This document shows, piece by piece, positions 8,812 through 17,043 of a stretch of DNA of 40,444 nucleotides. Position numbers and translations under genes: made by a program. Position 1 is the stretch's first letter. Every line of letters starts with the position of its first letter. The notes under the pieces were generated by a model. That model worked only from the letters and a program-made list of their open reading frames with translations. It was not told the origin of the DNA and searched no databases. Source of the DNA: Candidatus Bathyarchaeum sp. (GTDB lineage Archaea > Thermoproteota > Bathyarchaeia > Bathyarchaeales > Bathyarchaeaceae); the NCBI GenBank assembly GCA_026014565.1, contig JAOZIB010000019.1:1782-42225 (forward strand). The letters run 5' to 3'.

Positions 8812-9213
8812 CAAGTTTTTGTCTTATTTGTGAGGGTATATTGTTTATACATAATCAGTAAACACCCTTTTTTCCAACATATGTTGCCTAATGTCACAAG
8901 TCTAGAATTTTATTGAATGATATGTTATCTGAGTTTGATTTTTTCATGATCGCAAGAAAATTTGATACAATTACTTGATTGTTACTTATTTGTTGTATTT
9001 AGTGATGCTATTTTCGTTTGGATTTTAGCAATCTTTATAACTAACTTGTGTTCCTTTTGGGAGAGTGGTACCCCAATCGGAAACTAGCTTTATCTCCCCC
9101 TGATGGCTCAGTTTTATTTTAGGTTGGGGTACTGCTTTCTCTTTTGCCTCAAAACTGTAAACGTTTTTGTAGGAAAACCGAAATAATTGCCTTAATTTCA
9201 GGTGCTTTAATGT
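8812..9213. other. Intergenic region containing a long hairpin
   Basis: No protein gene is seen. The only strong structure is the hairpin at 9061-9141, listed separately. The rest is AT-rich without recognisable motifs. Confidence 0.4.
9061..9141 (+). ncRNA. Candidate structured RNA (long hairpin)
   Basis: GTACCCCAA (9068-9076) pairs with TTGGGGTAC (9124-9132). Beyond an internal loop, GAGA (9061-9064) pairs with TCTC (9138-9141). The 47-nt apical region contains CTGATGG. The structure sits 70 nt upstream of the small HEXXH peptidase gene, so it may be a leader element or an independent small RNA. C/D or H/ACA boxes are not convincing. The strand is assumed from the downstream gene. Confidence 0.35.
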
Positions 9214-9570
9214 ATGTTCGCTAGTGATTGTTTATTTCAAGCAAAAATTGTTTACCTAATTTTATCCAAAGACGCACAAGAAGCCCTGAAACTCCTAAGT
9301 AGCCATTACGATGTAGTGGAACCAAAACTTACTGTTGGTATGCCAAAAGGGTATTCAAAAAATCCTGCTTGTTATGTTGGAAACACCCGAACAATTCATG
9401 TTGCACGCAGGGAGGTTCTTTATAGCCCTCACATAATTCTTCACGAGTTTTATCATCATCTTAGGAGAGTAACAAATGCACAAGGAGGCATAGAAAAATA
9501 TGCTGACAGATTCGCACAAACGTATATTCAATCTTACAAACAAACAACAAAACAAAACATGACCAAATAA
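9214..9570 (+). CDS. Small HEXXH zinc metallopeptidase-like protein
   Basis: A 118-residue protein with a complete HEXXH motif (H77-E-F-Y-H81 in IILHEFYHHLRR) and a downstream IEKYADRFA helix. Glu94 there is a plausible third zinc ligand, a pattern like minimal ImmA/IrrE-type or gluzincin peptidases. The family is not recognised with certainty. ATG 9214 has AGGTG about 9 nt upstream; the nearby ATG 9210 is in another frame and stops after four codons. There is no signal peptide, so it is probably cytosolic. The JAMM peptidase starts 19 nt downstream, so two zinc peptidases are likely co-transcribed. Activity and substrate are unknown. Confidence 0.75.
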   Translation: MFASDCLFQAKIVYLILSKDAQEALKLLSSHYDVVEPKLTVGMPKGYSKNPACYVGNTRTIHVARREVLYSPHIILHEFYHHLRRVTNAQGGIEKYADRFAQTYIQSYKQTTKQNMTK

Positions 9571-9589
9571 AACTTAGTGGGGAACAACT

Positions 9590-9970
9590 TTGAGCAAAGA
9601 AATTTTCATCGAACAATCTGTTATTGGCAGCATTCTTAGTTATGCTCAAATGTTTCATCCCAAAGAATCAATTCTTCTTCTAAAAGGCAAAACAGACCGC
9701 AAAAAAATAGTAATCAATGACCTTCAAATTCCACCTCTTGCTACTCATGGTTACTCTTTCTCTGGTTTTCCGTTAAGCAGGCTTCCAATAGATTTTTCAG
9801 TTATTGGTGTGGCTCATTCTCATCCTTCGGGGGTGCTTCGTCCGTCAACCACTGATTTGAATCAATTTTATGGTAAAATAATGATGATAACTGGTTACCC
9901 GTATCAAACAAGAGAGCATATAGTGCTGCTTGACCGAAAAGGAAACCAATTAGATTACTCAGTACTTTGA
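9590..9970 (+). CDS. JAB1/MPN/Mov34 (JAMM) metallopeptidase
   Basis: A 126-residue single-domain JAMM protein. The zinc signature is complete: Glu26 (KESILLL), His76-Ser-His78-Pro in VAHSHPSG, then Ser86-x2-Asp89 (H-x-H-x7-S-x2-D). Archaeal relatives cleave isopeptide or C-terminal bonds of ubiquitin-like SAMP proteins or process them before conjugation. TTG 9590 is preceded by GTGGGGAA at a good distance. It follows the HEXXH peptidase by 19 nt. No ubiquitin-like, E1 or E2 gene is in the window, so the substrate is open. Confidence 0.9.
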   Translation: MSKEIFIEQSVIGSILSYAQMFHPKESILLLKGKTDRKKIVINDLQIPPLATHGYSFSGFPLSRLPIDFSVIGVAHSHPSGVLRPSTTDLNQFYGKIMMITGYPYQTREHIVLLDRKGNQLDYSVL

Positions 9971-10060
9971 AAGACTGTGAAAATTCAGTTTTTTGGCGTG
10001 ACTTACCATTATATTAAAATATATCTGAACATGTAAAACTGAATCTTGAGGGTCTATCAC

Positions 10061-10261
10061 ATGAGCGAAGACACACCCATCGGTTTAATGTTAATCACAA
10101 AAATTGTTGGTTTGGTACTTATAGTTCTTGGTGCAGCAATCGCATACTTCTCTAGTGACGCCCCACTAGGTGTTATCAGCAACTTCTCCGGCATATTTGT
10201 GGGACTAGGTGTTGTTGTTGCAGTGGTAGGGTTTGGTTTGCTGTTAATCCGAGGTCAGTAA
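10061..10261 (+). CDS. Small two-helix membrane protein
   Basis: A 66-residue protein with two predicted membrane helices (about residues 8-28 and 42-62) and a short polar tail ending RGQ. It has no family signature I recognise. ATG 10061 (MSEDTPIG) is chosen over TTG 10046 because GAGGGT lies 8 nt upstream of the ATG. It follows the JAMM gene by 90 nt on the same strand, and a TATA-like TATTAAAATATA at about 10011 suggests its own promoter. Confidence 0.6.
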   Translation: MSEDTPIGLMLITKIVGLVLIVLGAAIAYFSSDAPLGVISNFSGIFVGLGVVVAVVGFGLLLIRGQ

Positions 10262-10372
10262 ACAACATTTTTTTATTTTATTGTTCCCTGATGGGCATAT
10301 TAGGATGCTAATAGCAATGCAATGTTGAAAATTAGGTTTTTTCTAAAATTATTTAACCCAAAATAAGGGTAA

Positions 10373-10421
10373 CAATAATATATACGAAAACTTTAGAAAG
10401 GGGAAAAGCTACCTAGCTTTT
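10373..10421 (+). promoter_or_regulatory. Promoter and palindromic operator of the acyl-CoA synthetase gene
   Basis: TATA-like ATAATATATAC at about 10374-10385 predicts transcription start near 10404. Exactly there begins AAAAGCTA-CC-TAGCTTTT (10404-10421), a perfect 8-bp inverted repeat with a 2-nt spacer. A repressor bound here would cover the start site. Confidence 0.45.
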
Positions 10422-10449
10422 TGCAGCCAAAAGACAAAGGTTGTTAATA

Positions 10450-11148
10450 TTGTCAGAAAAAATTACAGAAATCTTTAATCAAGCCAAAAGTGAAGGCCGA
10501 AAATTTCTTCTTGAGTACGAAGCAAAAGCTGTTTGTCAAGAATATGGAATTCCCGTTACAAAAGTGAAATTGTCAAAAAACGCCGAAGAAGCCGCAGAAT
10601 TTTCTGCGCAGATTGGATACCCTGTGGTTCTAAAAATCGTTTCTCCTGACGTCATCCATAAATTTGATGTTGGGGGTGTAATTCTTGACATTAACTGTGA
10701 AGAAGAAGCAAAAAATGGCTTTAATCAAATCATAGAAAATGTAAAAAAACACAAACCAAATGCACAAATTGACGGCATTCTAATTCAAGAAATGGCACCC
10801 AGCTCCACTGAGGTTATTGTGGGTTGTATAAAGGACGCCCAGTTTGGACCAACATTGATGTTTGGTTTTGGTGGAACCTTCGTGGAAGTCATGAAAGACG
10901 TTTCCTTTAGAATTGCGCCAATTGATGAGGCAGATGCACAAGAAATGATGACTGAAGTAAAAGCTTACCCCATTCTTCAAGGTTGCCGCGGTCAACCTCC
11001 GGCAGACATTGAGACTTTAACAAAGATTTTATTAGGTGTCTCAAAACTTGTAATGGATTATCCTGAAATAAGAGAGCTTGACTTAAACCCTATTATGGTC
11101 TATGAAAAGAGCGCTAAAACTGTGGACGCGCGGATCATATTGGAATAA
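10450..11148 (+). CDS. acdB: ADP-forming acetyl/acyl-CoA synthetase, beta subunit (ATP-grasp)
   Basis: The beta subunit of the archaeal enzyme that turns acyl-CoA, ADP and phosphate into acid, ATP and CoA, giving substrate-level phosphorylation after aldehyde or ketoacid oxidation. The ~232 residues match the family's separate beta subunit. The ATP-grasp fold shows GRKFLLEYEAKAVCQEYGIP, YPVVLKIVSPDVIHKFDVGG and GPTLMFGFGGTFVEVMKDVS, ending with ELDLNPIMVYE. TTG 10450 is preferred over 10441 because AAAGG is then 9 nt upstream. The alpha (CoA-binding) subunit is not adjacent, which is unusual but known. It could cooperate with the AOR-family enzyme; that is inference. Confidence 0.9.
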   Translation: MSEKITEIFNQAKSEGRKFLLEYEAKAVCQEYGIPVTKVKLSKNAEEAAEFSAQIGYPVVLKIVSPDVIHKFDVGGVILDINCEEEAKNGFNQIIENVKKHKPNAQIDGILIQEMAPSSTEVIVGCIKDAQFGPTLMFGFGGTFVEVMKDVSFRIAPIDEADAQEMMTEVKAYPILQGCRGQPPADIETLTKILLGVSKLVMDYPEIRELDLNPIMVYEKSAKTVDARIILE

Positions 11149-11242
11149 AGCTATTATTTCAGAAGACACATCACACTTGCAGATTTAAAACAAACTGAAA
11201 CAAGCTCCCAAAAGCATCACAAAACAAAGCCGAACGAAGGAA

Positions 11243-12115
11243 GTGAAAAAAATAGCCAACGATACAAAAAGTAAAATCGACGACCTAAACCAAGAATTAA
11301 TTCCCCTCAAAGAAGAAAGAAACCAGTTGAATTTAGATTCCAAAAAGTGGGCAGAAAAAAGAAATAAACTCAATGAACAAATAAAGAACATGCGACAAGA
11401 TGCTGTAACCTTCAAGGAAAAAAGAGACTCCATCAACAAACAAGTTCAGGAACTAAAAAATCTGCGCAATGAAGTGTCTGCTAAAGGCAAAGAAAAACGT
11501 GGCAAAATTTCTGAATTACAAGAAAAAATCACTGACTTAAAGGAAGACACACCCAAAGGAAATCTACGCCAAGTTGCTAGAAGAATTCAAGAAATTGATT
11601 GGGAAATTCAAACAAATTCTTTGCCTCTTAAAGAAGAACAACAATTAATTAATCAAGTGCGAGTGCTTGAAACTCAGTTGGTTGCTCAAAAACGCATCAA
11701 GAAAGTTAAAGATCAATTATATGAATTGCGTAGTGAACAACGAAGTTTTGGAACGGAAGCCAAGACTTTTCATGAAAAACTTTCTGATTTAGCTGAACAA
11801 AGCCAAAAATATCACACACAGATGATTGCTATTCTTGAGAACGCAAAAGAGCTCCAAATTGAAGCAGATGAGGCTCATAAAAATTTTGTTGAAGCAAAAA
11901 AGCAAGCTCAGGAAAAACATGAAAAATGTGTTGAGTTGATTAAACAAATAAAAGAAATTCAAAAAGATTTGAAAGACTCAGCGGATCAAAAGAAAGCTGT
12001 ACGCCAAGATGAACTTAAACAAGAGCTTGAAGAACGCGCAGTAGAGAAACTGAAGAACGGCGAGAAGCTTTTGTGGGAAGAATTTCAGATTTTGGCTGAG
12101 AAAGGGTTGCTTTAG
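11243..12115 (+). CDS. Archaeal coiled-coil protein (COG1340-like)
   Basis: A 290-residue protein, almost wholly heptad-patterned coiled coil rich in Lys, Glu and Gln, with no membrane segment. It resembles the uncharacterised archaeal coiled-coil family COG1340, including the C-terminal globular end AVEKLKNGEKLLWEEFQILAEKGLL, whose hydrophobic pattern is typical there. GTG 11243 is the frame start; GAAGGA is only ~3 nt upstream, so the start is a little uncertain. No function is known. It stands between the acyl-CoA synthetase and DUF373 genes. Confidence 0.75.
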   Translation: MKKIANDTKSKIDDLNQELIPLKEERNQLNLDSKKWAEKRNKLNEQIKNMRQDAVTFKEKRDSINKQVQELKNLRNEVSAKGKEKRGKISELQEKITDLKEDTPKGNLRQVARRIQEIDWEIQTNSLPLKEEQQLINQVRVLETQLVAQKRIKKVKDQLYELRSEQRSFGTEAKTFHEKLSDLAEQSQKYHTQMIAILENAKELQIEADEAHKNFVEAKKQAQEKHEKCVELIKQIKEIQKDLKDSADQKKAVRQDELKQELEERAVEKLKNGEKLLWEEFQILAEKGLL

Positions 12116-12224
12116 TTTCTCTTAGATTCTGAAACAGGTATTCATGTGGATGTGAATACAAAGGACTAAAGACAAAATTAAAGTGTCCCTCCACGTAAAT
12201 TAGTAATACAACAGGAGAGCAACT

Positions 12225-13397
12225 ATGCCCACAGCAGCCAAGTCTGAGCGGATTCTAATTTTGTGTGTTGACCGAGACGATGACATCGGCATGAAAGCAA
12301 GCATAAACACGCCAGTTCTTGGACGAAAAGAGAACGTAAATGCTGCTGCAAGTTTAGCTCTTCGTGACCCTGAAGAAGCCGACGCCAACGCCATGTTTGA
12401 AGCAGTTAGAATTTTTGACAATCTTAAAAAAAGTGCCAAGGGGGACGAAGAATACCAAGTTGCAACCATAGCAGGATCTGATTTGGCCGGGGTTGAAGCA
12501 GACAGGCAACTTGTATTGGAACTTACTGAAGTTTTGGAATCATTTCATGCAACAGACGTTATCTTAGTCACTGACGGATACACAGATGAAATGGTGCTAC
12601 CCCTTATTGAGTCAAGAGTTCCCGTGACATCTGTTCGACGGGTGGTAATACAGCACAGCAAATCCATAGAAGAAACTGCAGCAATATTTTCTCGATATAT
12701 GAAACTCCTTGTTGAAAACCCACGATATTCCAGATTGGTTCTAGGTCTTCCGGGGGTTCTTTTCATTGTTCTTGCTGTATTATCTTTAATTCCCAAAGGA
12801 TTGGATTATGTGATACCCGCCCTAGCAATGGTCGTTGGTGGATTTCTTGTTTGGAGGGGTTTTGGGGTCAACAAAACAGTATATGGCTTCATTAAATGGA
12901 CAAAAGAATATTCTCCTCCACCCTTTACTGTGCAAATTGCTAGTTTTTCATTTCTCGCAGGCATATTGGTAATTGTTGTAGGCGGATATCTGGGAGGAAC
13001 CGCAGTAGCAACAGTAGCCGCAGAATTGGAAGCCGATCCTTTCACTATTGTTCCAAGGCTTGTTGGTGAATTCATTCGGGAGTCAACTTATCTAATAGCA
13101 GTTGGAATATGTGTTATACTTTCAGGCAGAACCGTACGATGGTTCCTTGAACATGACTTGCGACTGTGGCGCACTATTGTTATCATAATTGGTGTTGCTT
13201 GGTCATCAGTTATGTTTGTTGAAGCCTCAAACATTCTAATCGACCCTACTTACCAATACAATCCATTAGTGTACTCCATTGTTGGTGGTATCCCCGTAAT
13301 CGTTTCTGCGTTTTTAACAGCACTGCTTTTGCGCAGAAAATACAGCGATTATTTCAAAAAGACGGACCAAACCTTAGAGGATTTCGAAGAGGAATAA
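12225..13397 (+). CDS. DUF373 family membrane protein
   Basis: A 390-residue protein of the archaeal DUF373 family. The soluble N-terminal domain (about residues 1-165) has the hallmark LCVDRDDDIGMKA, then GRKENVNAAASLALRDPEEADANA and ATIAGSDLAGVEADRQL. About six hydrophobic helices follow, and a charged tail ends DFEEE. No function is established. ATG 12225 has an AGGAG ribosome-binding site about 7 nt upstream (CAGGAGAGCAACT). It is followed by the cis-prenyltransferase on the same strand after 137 nt with its own promoter, so the two are probably not one operon. Confidence 0.88.
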   Translation: MPTAAKSERILILCVDRDDDIGMKASINTPVLGRKENVNAAASLALRDPEEADANAMFEAVRIFDNLKKSAKGDEEYQVATIAGSDLAGVEADRQLVLELTEVLESFHATDVILVTDGYTDEMVLPLIESRVPVTSVRRVVIQHSKSIEETAAIFSRYMKLLVENPRYSRLVLGLPGVLFIVLAVLSLIPKGLDYVIPALAMVVGGFLVWRGFGVNKTVYGFIKWTKEYSPPPFTVQIASFSFLAGILVIVVGGYLGGTAVATVAAELEADPFTIVPRLVGEFIRESTYLIAVGICVILSGRTVRWFLEHDLRLWRTIVIIIGVAWSSVMFVEASNILIDPTYQYNPLVYSIVGGIPVIVSAFLTALLLRRKYSDYFKKTDQTLEDFEEE

Positions 13398-13439
13398 ATT
13401 TCTCATTTTTATTATTCTTGTTGAAAGACTTATTATCTA

Positions 13440-13461
13440 ACAGATCTGTCTATATATTTCG
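13440..13461 (+). promoter_or_regulatory. TATA promoter with adjacent palindrome upstream of uppS
   Basis: The perfect 10-bp palindrome ACAGATCTGT (13440-13449) directly abuts TATA-like TATATATTTC (13451-13460). Predicted transcription start is near 13480, about 55 nt before uppS. The palindrome covers the BRE position and could be an operator. Confidence 0.4.
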
Positions 13462-13534
13462 CTTTCATGTTCTCAAAGGTGGAGCCTTTAGGCAAGGATG
13501 ATGTCGATTTCATTTATTGTATGTGGGAAAAACT

Positions 13535-14317
13535 ATGATTGAACGTTTACTTTCTCTTTTAGGCATTTACAAGATTTACGAAAAATGGCTAGGTCTTCAA
13601 GTTAAAAAGGGAAAGAAACCTGAGCATGTTGCAATAATCCTAGATGGAAACCGTAGATGGGCATCCCAAAAATCCCTTATCCCTTGGATTGGTCATCGTC
13701 ATGGCGCCAACAAAATCAACGAATTGTTGGATTGGTGCATAGAATTAGATGTTAAGTCTATTACATTGTACGCGTTTTCTACTGAGAACTTTCGACGCCC
13801 ATCTGAAGAAGTGGACGAAATCATGAAACTAATTGAAGAAAATCTACGATTGATACCTAACGATGAGAAAATCCATGAAAACAAAATCAGGGTAAAGGCA
13901 ATCGGTCGCGTTGACCTTTTGCCCAAGCCTATCCAAGAAGTAATTGAAGTGGTTGAAGAATCAACAAAGAATTATCCTGAACGCCTTTTGAATATCGCGT
14001 TGGCTTATGGGGGACGGGCAGAAATCGTTGATGCTACCAAAAAAATTGCTGAAGAAGTAAAAAAGGGGGAACTAAACTCCCAGGACATTACGGAGAACCT
14101 TTTTGAAAATTATTTGTATACCGCTCATATGCCTAGGCAAGATGCTGATTTGATTATTCGAACCTCAGGAGAAGAGCGGCTAAGTGGTTTTCTTTCGTGG
14201 CAGTCAGCATACAGTGAACTATGTTTTGTTGATGTTAACTGGCCTGATTTTCGTCACATTGATCTTTTACGCGCAGTTAGAACCTACCAGAGACGAAAAC
14301 GCCGATTCGGCAAATAA
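13535..14317 (+). CDS. uppS: Cis-prenyltransferase (polyprenyl diphosphate synthase, UppS family)
   Basis: Adds isopentenyl units in cis to an allylic diphosphate to make the long polyprenyl lipid carrier used for glycosylation in archaea. Hallmarks: IILDGNRRWA with catalytic Asp37, GHRHGANKINELLDWC, LYAFSTENFRRP, RLLNIALAYGGR and LIIRTSGEERLSGFLSWQ near the end, with the diphosphate-binding Arg residues. The ~260-residue length is typical. ATG 13535 is preferred over TTG/ATG-like upstream codons at 13517 because GTGGG is 8 nt upstream. It is convergent with the YchF-like gene (8 nt apart). The lipid carrier would serve the GT39-type transferase later in the window. Confidence 0.95.
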   Translation: MIERLLSLLGIYKIYEKWLGLQVKKGKKPEHVAIILDGNRRWASQKSLIPWIGHRHGANKINELLDWCIELDVKSITLYAFSTENFRRPSEEVDEIMKLIEENLRLIPNDEKIHENKIRVKAIGRVDLLPKPIQEVIEVVEESTKNYPERLLNIALAYGGRAEIVDATKKIAEEVKKGELNSQDITENLFENYLYTAHMPRQDADLIIRTSGEERLSGFLSWQSAYSELCFVDVNWPDFRHIDLLRAVRTYQRRKRRFGK

Positions 14318-14324
14318 AAAATCT

Positions 14325-15551
14325 TTATCCTCGTTTTTTTGCGCTCACTATTGAAATGACATCTCGGTCTTTTAAGACATAATCTTCTCCGATTCGGTTT
14401 TTGCCTCGAATGTCGATTGCATGTATGAAGCTGTCTCCAAGTTCTGTGTGAATTACGTAAGCCAGTTGTCTGGCAGTTGTGCCGTATGGAACAAGGTAAA
14501 CGTCGGGGAGCACTCGGCCTTTGTGGTCGCTTAAGTGCTCAACGTCTTCTACTGGATAAACGGTAATCATCTGCAGTAGTTCAAGAAATGCTGTGTTTAT
14601 TGCTTTTTGTACTCCTGTGGAACCAAATTTGTATAGAATGTTTTCTTGGATTTTGTTTAAGGCATTTTTTTGGGCTGCATTAAGTTTGTCTGATTCGGTT
14701 ATGTTAAGTTTACAATCCCCTGGAGTGTAATTGATTAACCCTTTTTCTGCTGCTCTTCGGAGGGCAAGTTCTGCTTCTGCACTGCATGGGACGACGGTGT
14801 ATCCTGCTTTTTTCATTTTTTCAACGTTTTCTTCTGCGTGTGGGCAATCGATCTTATTAGCAATAATCAAAGTGGGTTTGGAAATACTTCTCAGGGTATC
14901 TAAGAATTTTATGAGATCTTCATCGCTCCACAAAACTGGTTTATCAATTCTGAGACTGGATTTTCTAAGACTTTCAACTATATGAAATCGGTTAATGCCT
15001 AATCCAGTTAATCTTGATTCAAGAAGAGAAATCAAATCTTCTTTTCCGGCTCCTGCGGTTCTTGCGATTTTTGCCCAGTCTTTTTTCAGAATTTGGTTCA
15101 TCCACAAGGTTATTTCATTTTCAAGAAATTTCACGTCCTCTAGCGGGTCGTGCTCACCTTTTTTGCAGATTCTGCCTTCACAATCTGTTGAACCAGAAGC
15201 ATCCACCACATGAAGTAGTGCATCTGCTCGTCTGAGTTCATCCAAAAACTGGTTTCCAAGGCCTCGTCCTTCCCAGGCTCCTGGGACAATGCCAGCAACG
15301 TCTATCATTTCGATGGGAACCAGCCGGATTCCATCAAGGCACAATGAATTTTTTGGGTCATCTTCCACATCAAATTCTTGATGAACACACGGAGTTCGTA
15401 GATATCCGATTCCACGATTAGCTTTGATTGTAGTGAAAGGATAATTAGCAATATCAACGGGAATCAAAGTTGCGGCAGAAAAAAAAGTTGACTTGCCTGT
15501 ATTTGGTTTGCCTACAATTCCCAATTTTTTAGAGTAAGATTGTGCACTCAT
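14325..15551 (-). CDS. YchF/Obg-like GTPase with TGS domain
   Basis: A 408-residue TRAFAC-class GTPase. G1 is GKPNTGKST (near residues 12-20), G3 [18 protein letters not shown], and G4 IIANKIDC. The NKxD form predicts GTP preference, unlike bacterial and eukaryotic YchF/Ola1, which use ATP. A C-terminal TGS domain spans about residues 325-405 ([19 protein letters not shown]). A Cys-containing insert ([12 protein letters not shown]) precedes the helical region. This archaeal YchF-like group is thought to act on ribosomes, which is inference here. ATG 15551 is in a good context. The 125-nt upstream gap separates it from trxB. Confidence 0.9.
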   Translation of the reverse strand: MSAQSYSKKLGIVGKPNTGKSTFFSAATLIPVDIANYPFTTIKANRGIGYLRTPCVHQEFDVEDDPKNSLCLDGIRLVPIEMIDVAGIVPGAWEGRGLGNQFLDELRRADALLHVVDASGSTDCEGRICKKGEHDPLEDVKFLENEITLWMNQILKKDWAKIARTAGAGKEDLISLLESRLTGLGINRFHIVESLRKSSLRIDKPVLWSDEDLIKFLDTLRSISKPTLIIANKIDCPHAEENVEKMKKAGYTVVPCSAEAELALRRAAEKGLINYTPGDCKLNITESDKLNAAQKNALNKIQENILYKFGSTGVQKAINTAFLELLQMITVYPVEDVEHLSDHKGRVLPDVYLVPYGTTARQLAYVIHTELGDSFIHAIDIRGKNRIGEDYVLKDRDVISIVSAKKRG

Positions 15552-15676
15552 AAAGAACCCTTTTCACTGTTTACTTATTTGATTAGAACTGTTCAATCCA
15601 ACTATTGCAGGACACTGCTAAAAGCTTTCTTAGATTACTCGAATACCATTTTTGTTGTCTTTTGAAATGCTCTCTT

Positions 15677-16585
15677 TTAATGTTCCAATAGATATTTTTC
15701 TGCATCAATGCCCGCTTTGCATCCCGAACCCGCAGCGGCAATGGCTTGGCGATAACGGTAATCTGCTACGTCACCTGCAACAAAAACGCCTTCTATGTTT
15801 GTTTTTGTTTCGTCGTGGACTTTGATATAGCCTGTTTTATCCATTTCAATTTGACCTTTGAACATTTCAGTGTTAGGTGTATAACCAATTGCCAAAAATA
15901 CCGCATCACATGCAAGAGTTGATTTTTCTCCAGATTCAACGTTTTTGAGTTTAACACCTTCAACTCTTTTTTCCCCTAAAACTTCAGTTACTGTACTGTT
16001 CCAAACAAAGGAAATTTTCGGGTTTTCAAAAGCATGATCTTGTAGCCATTTGCTTGCCCGTAATTTATCTCTACGATGAATTACCTTAACATCATTTACG
16101 ACGTTGGCCAAAAACAGGGCTTCTTCCATGGCTGTGTCCCCGCCGCCTACGACTATAACGTTTTTGTTTCTGAAAAATGGCGCATCACAAGTGGCGCAAA
16201 CAGAAACCCCTTTGCCTCTCAGGCGGGTTTCACTTTCTAGTCCCAGCCATTTTGCTAGGGCTCCTGTTGCTATAATGACTGTTTTTGCTTCGTAGACTTT
16301 TGATGCGGTTATTTTGAATGGCTTAGATTGCAGGTCAACAGCAGTAGCTTGGTCAAATAGGATTTCTGCACCACATCGTTCGGCTTGTTTTCGTATAGTG
16401 GTCATTAGTTCTGGTCCAAGAATTCCGTTTTCAAATCCCGGAAAGTTTTCTACTTCCCGCGTAAGCATTAGTTGCCCTCCCCACATGGCACCTGCGATTA
16501 CTAGAGTTTTTAGTCCCGCTCTGCTGGTGTAAATGGCAGACGTTAAGCCTGCAGGTCCCGAACCAAGAATTATCACGTCGTACAT
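15677..16585 (-). CDS. trxB: Thioredoxin reductase (NADPH/FAD)
   Basis: A low-molecular-weight flavoprotein that reduces thioredoxin or glutaredoxin-like partners in the cytosol. The FAD site is GSGPAGLTSAIYTSRAG near residues 8-24, the redox centre is C130-A-T-C133, the NAD(P) site is VGGGDTAMEEALFL, and the second FAD motif is EGVFVAGDVADYRYRQ. The length of 302 residues is standard. ATG 16585 (MYDVIILG) has GAAGTGA at good spacing; GTG 16594 is the alternative. Monocistronic. Confidence 0.95.
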   Translation of the reverse strand: MYDVIILGSGPAGLTSAIYTSRAGLKTLVIAGAMWGGQLMLTREVENFPGFENGILGPELMTTIRKQAERCGAEILFDQATAVDLQSKPFKITASKVYEAKTVIIATGALAKWLGLESETRLRGKGVSVCATCDAPFFRNKNVIVVGGGDTAMEEALFLANVVNDVKVIHRRDKLRASKWLQDHAFENPKISFVWNSTVTEVLGEKRVEGVKLKNVESGEKSTLACDAVFLAIGYTPNTEMFKGQIEMDKTGYIKVHDETKTNIEGVFVAGDVADYRYRQAIAAAGSGCKAGIDAEKYLLEH

Positions 16586-16743
16586 TATTTTCACTTCAAA
16601 ATATTCAAAGGGCTGTGACCTTCATATATTTTCATGTACTAGCAGACTTTTTTCTTTAAAAAGGCTGTTTTCAACATTGTACCTCTATTAGTATACTAAT
16701 GTGAGTGTAGATGTACTTGTTTTTCGTTTTGGAAATTTTTTGA

Positions 16744-16863
16744 TGGTGCGGGGAACGGGATTCGAACCCGTGGAGGCCTGCGCCAGAGGATCTTAAGTCC
16801 TCCCCCTTTTCCTAGGGGATCTATGTTTGACCCACTATTTAGACCTGGCTCGGGTATCCCCGC
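16744..16863 (-). tRNA. tRNA-Leu(UAA) with a 31-nt D-loop insertion (probable intron)
   Basis: Acceptor GCGGGGA/TCCCCGC, anticodon stem GAGGA/TCCTC with loop CTTAAGA (anticodon UAA), long variable arm, T-stem ACGGG/CCCGT with loop TTCGAAT, discriminator A at 16747 and encoded CCA at 16744-16746. Between the D-loop sequence AGCCAGGTC and the closing AAAAGGGG lie about 31 extra nucleotides (16811-16841). Deleting them gives the standard archaeal tRNA-Leu D-arm, so they are best read as a non-canonical intron. Exons are 16842-16863 and 16747-16810. Confidence 0.88.
16811..16841 (-). other. Probable D-loop intron of tRNA-Leu(UAA)
   Basis: The insert folds as GGGTC/GATCC around loop AAACATA. CCTA at its 3' part can pair with exon CAGG (three pairs plus a C-A mismatch), with GG|A as a 3-nt bulge. 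The 5' bulge would be about 10 nt, so this is only a relaxed bulge-helix-bulge. Boundaries may shift by one nucleotide because of the AAAA run. Confidence 0.6.
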
Positions 16864-16897
16864 CATCCTCAGTATTCACATCACAGCTCCGACATAA

Positions 16898-17043
16898 ATG
16901 TTACTTGCCCCAACAACTACAAACGAACCAACAATGCCAGAATTTGTAGCAATAATTGGAATTTACGTGCCTTTGTTTGGCGTTATGGTTATAACAGTCA
17001 ACAGCCAACAAATGTTTTGGCGGGTAACCCATGGGCGGGTATA
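16898..17043 (+). CDS. Possible 48-residue membrane peptide (doubtful)
   Basis: ATG 16898 opens a 48-codon frame with one hydrophobic segment (FVAIIGIYVPLFGVMVITV). It ends at TAG 17041-17043, inside tRNA-Arg(CCU). There is no clear ribosome-binding site. It lies between the two divergent tRNA genes, and I recognise no family. The overlap with the tRNA 5' end argues that it is chance or decaying sequence. Confidence 0.2.

Noticed and set aside
9100-9115. TGATGG/CTCA sequence as a C/D-box guide RNA
   Set aside because: No properly spaced C, D', C' and D boxes around it; only the hairpin itself is supported.
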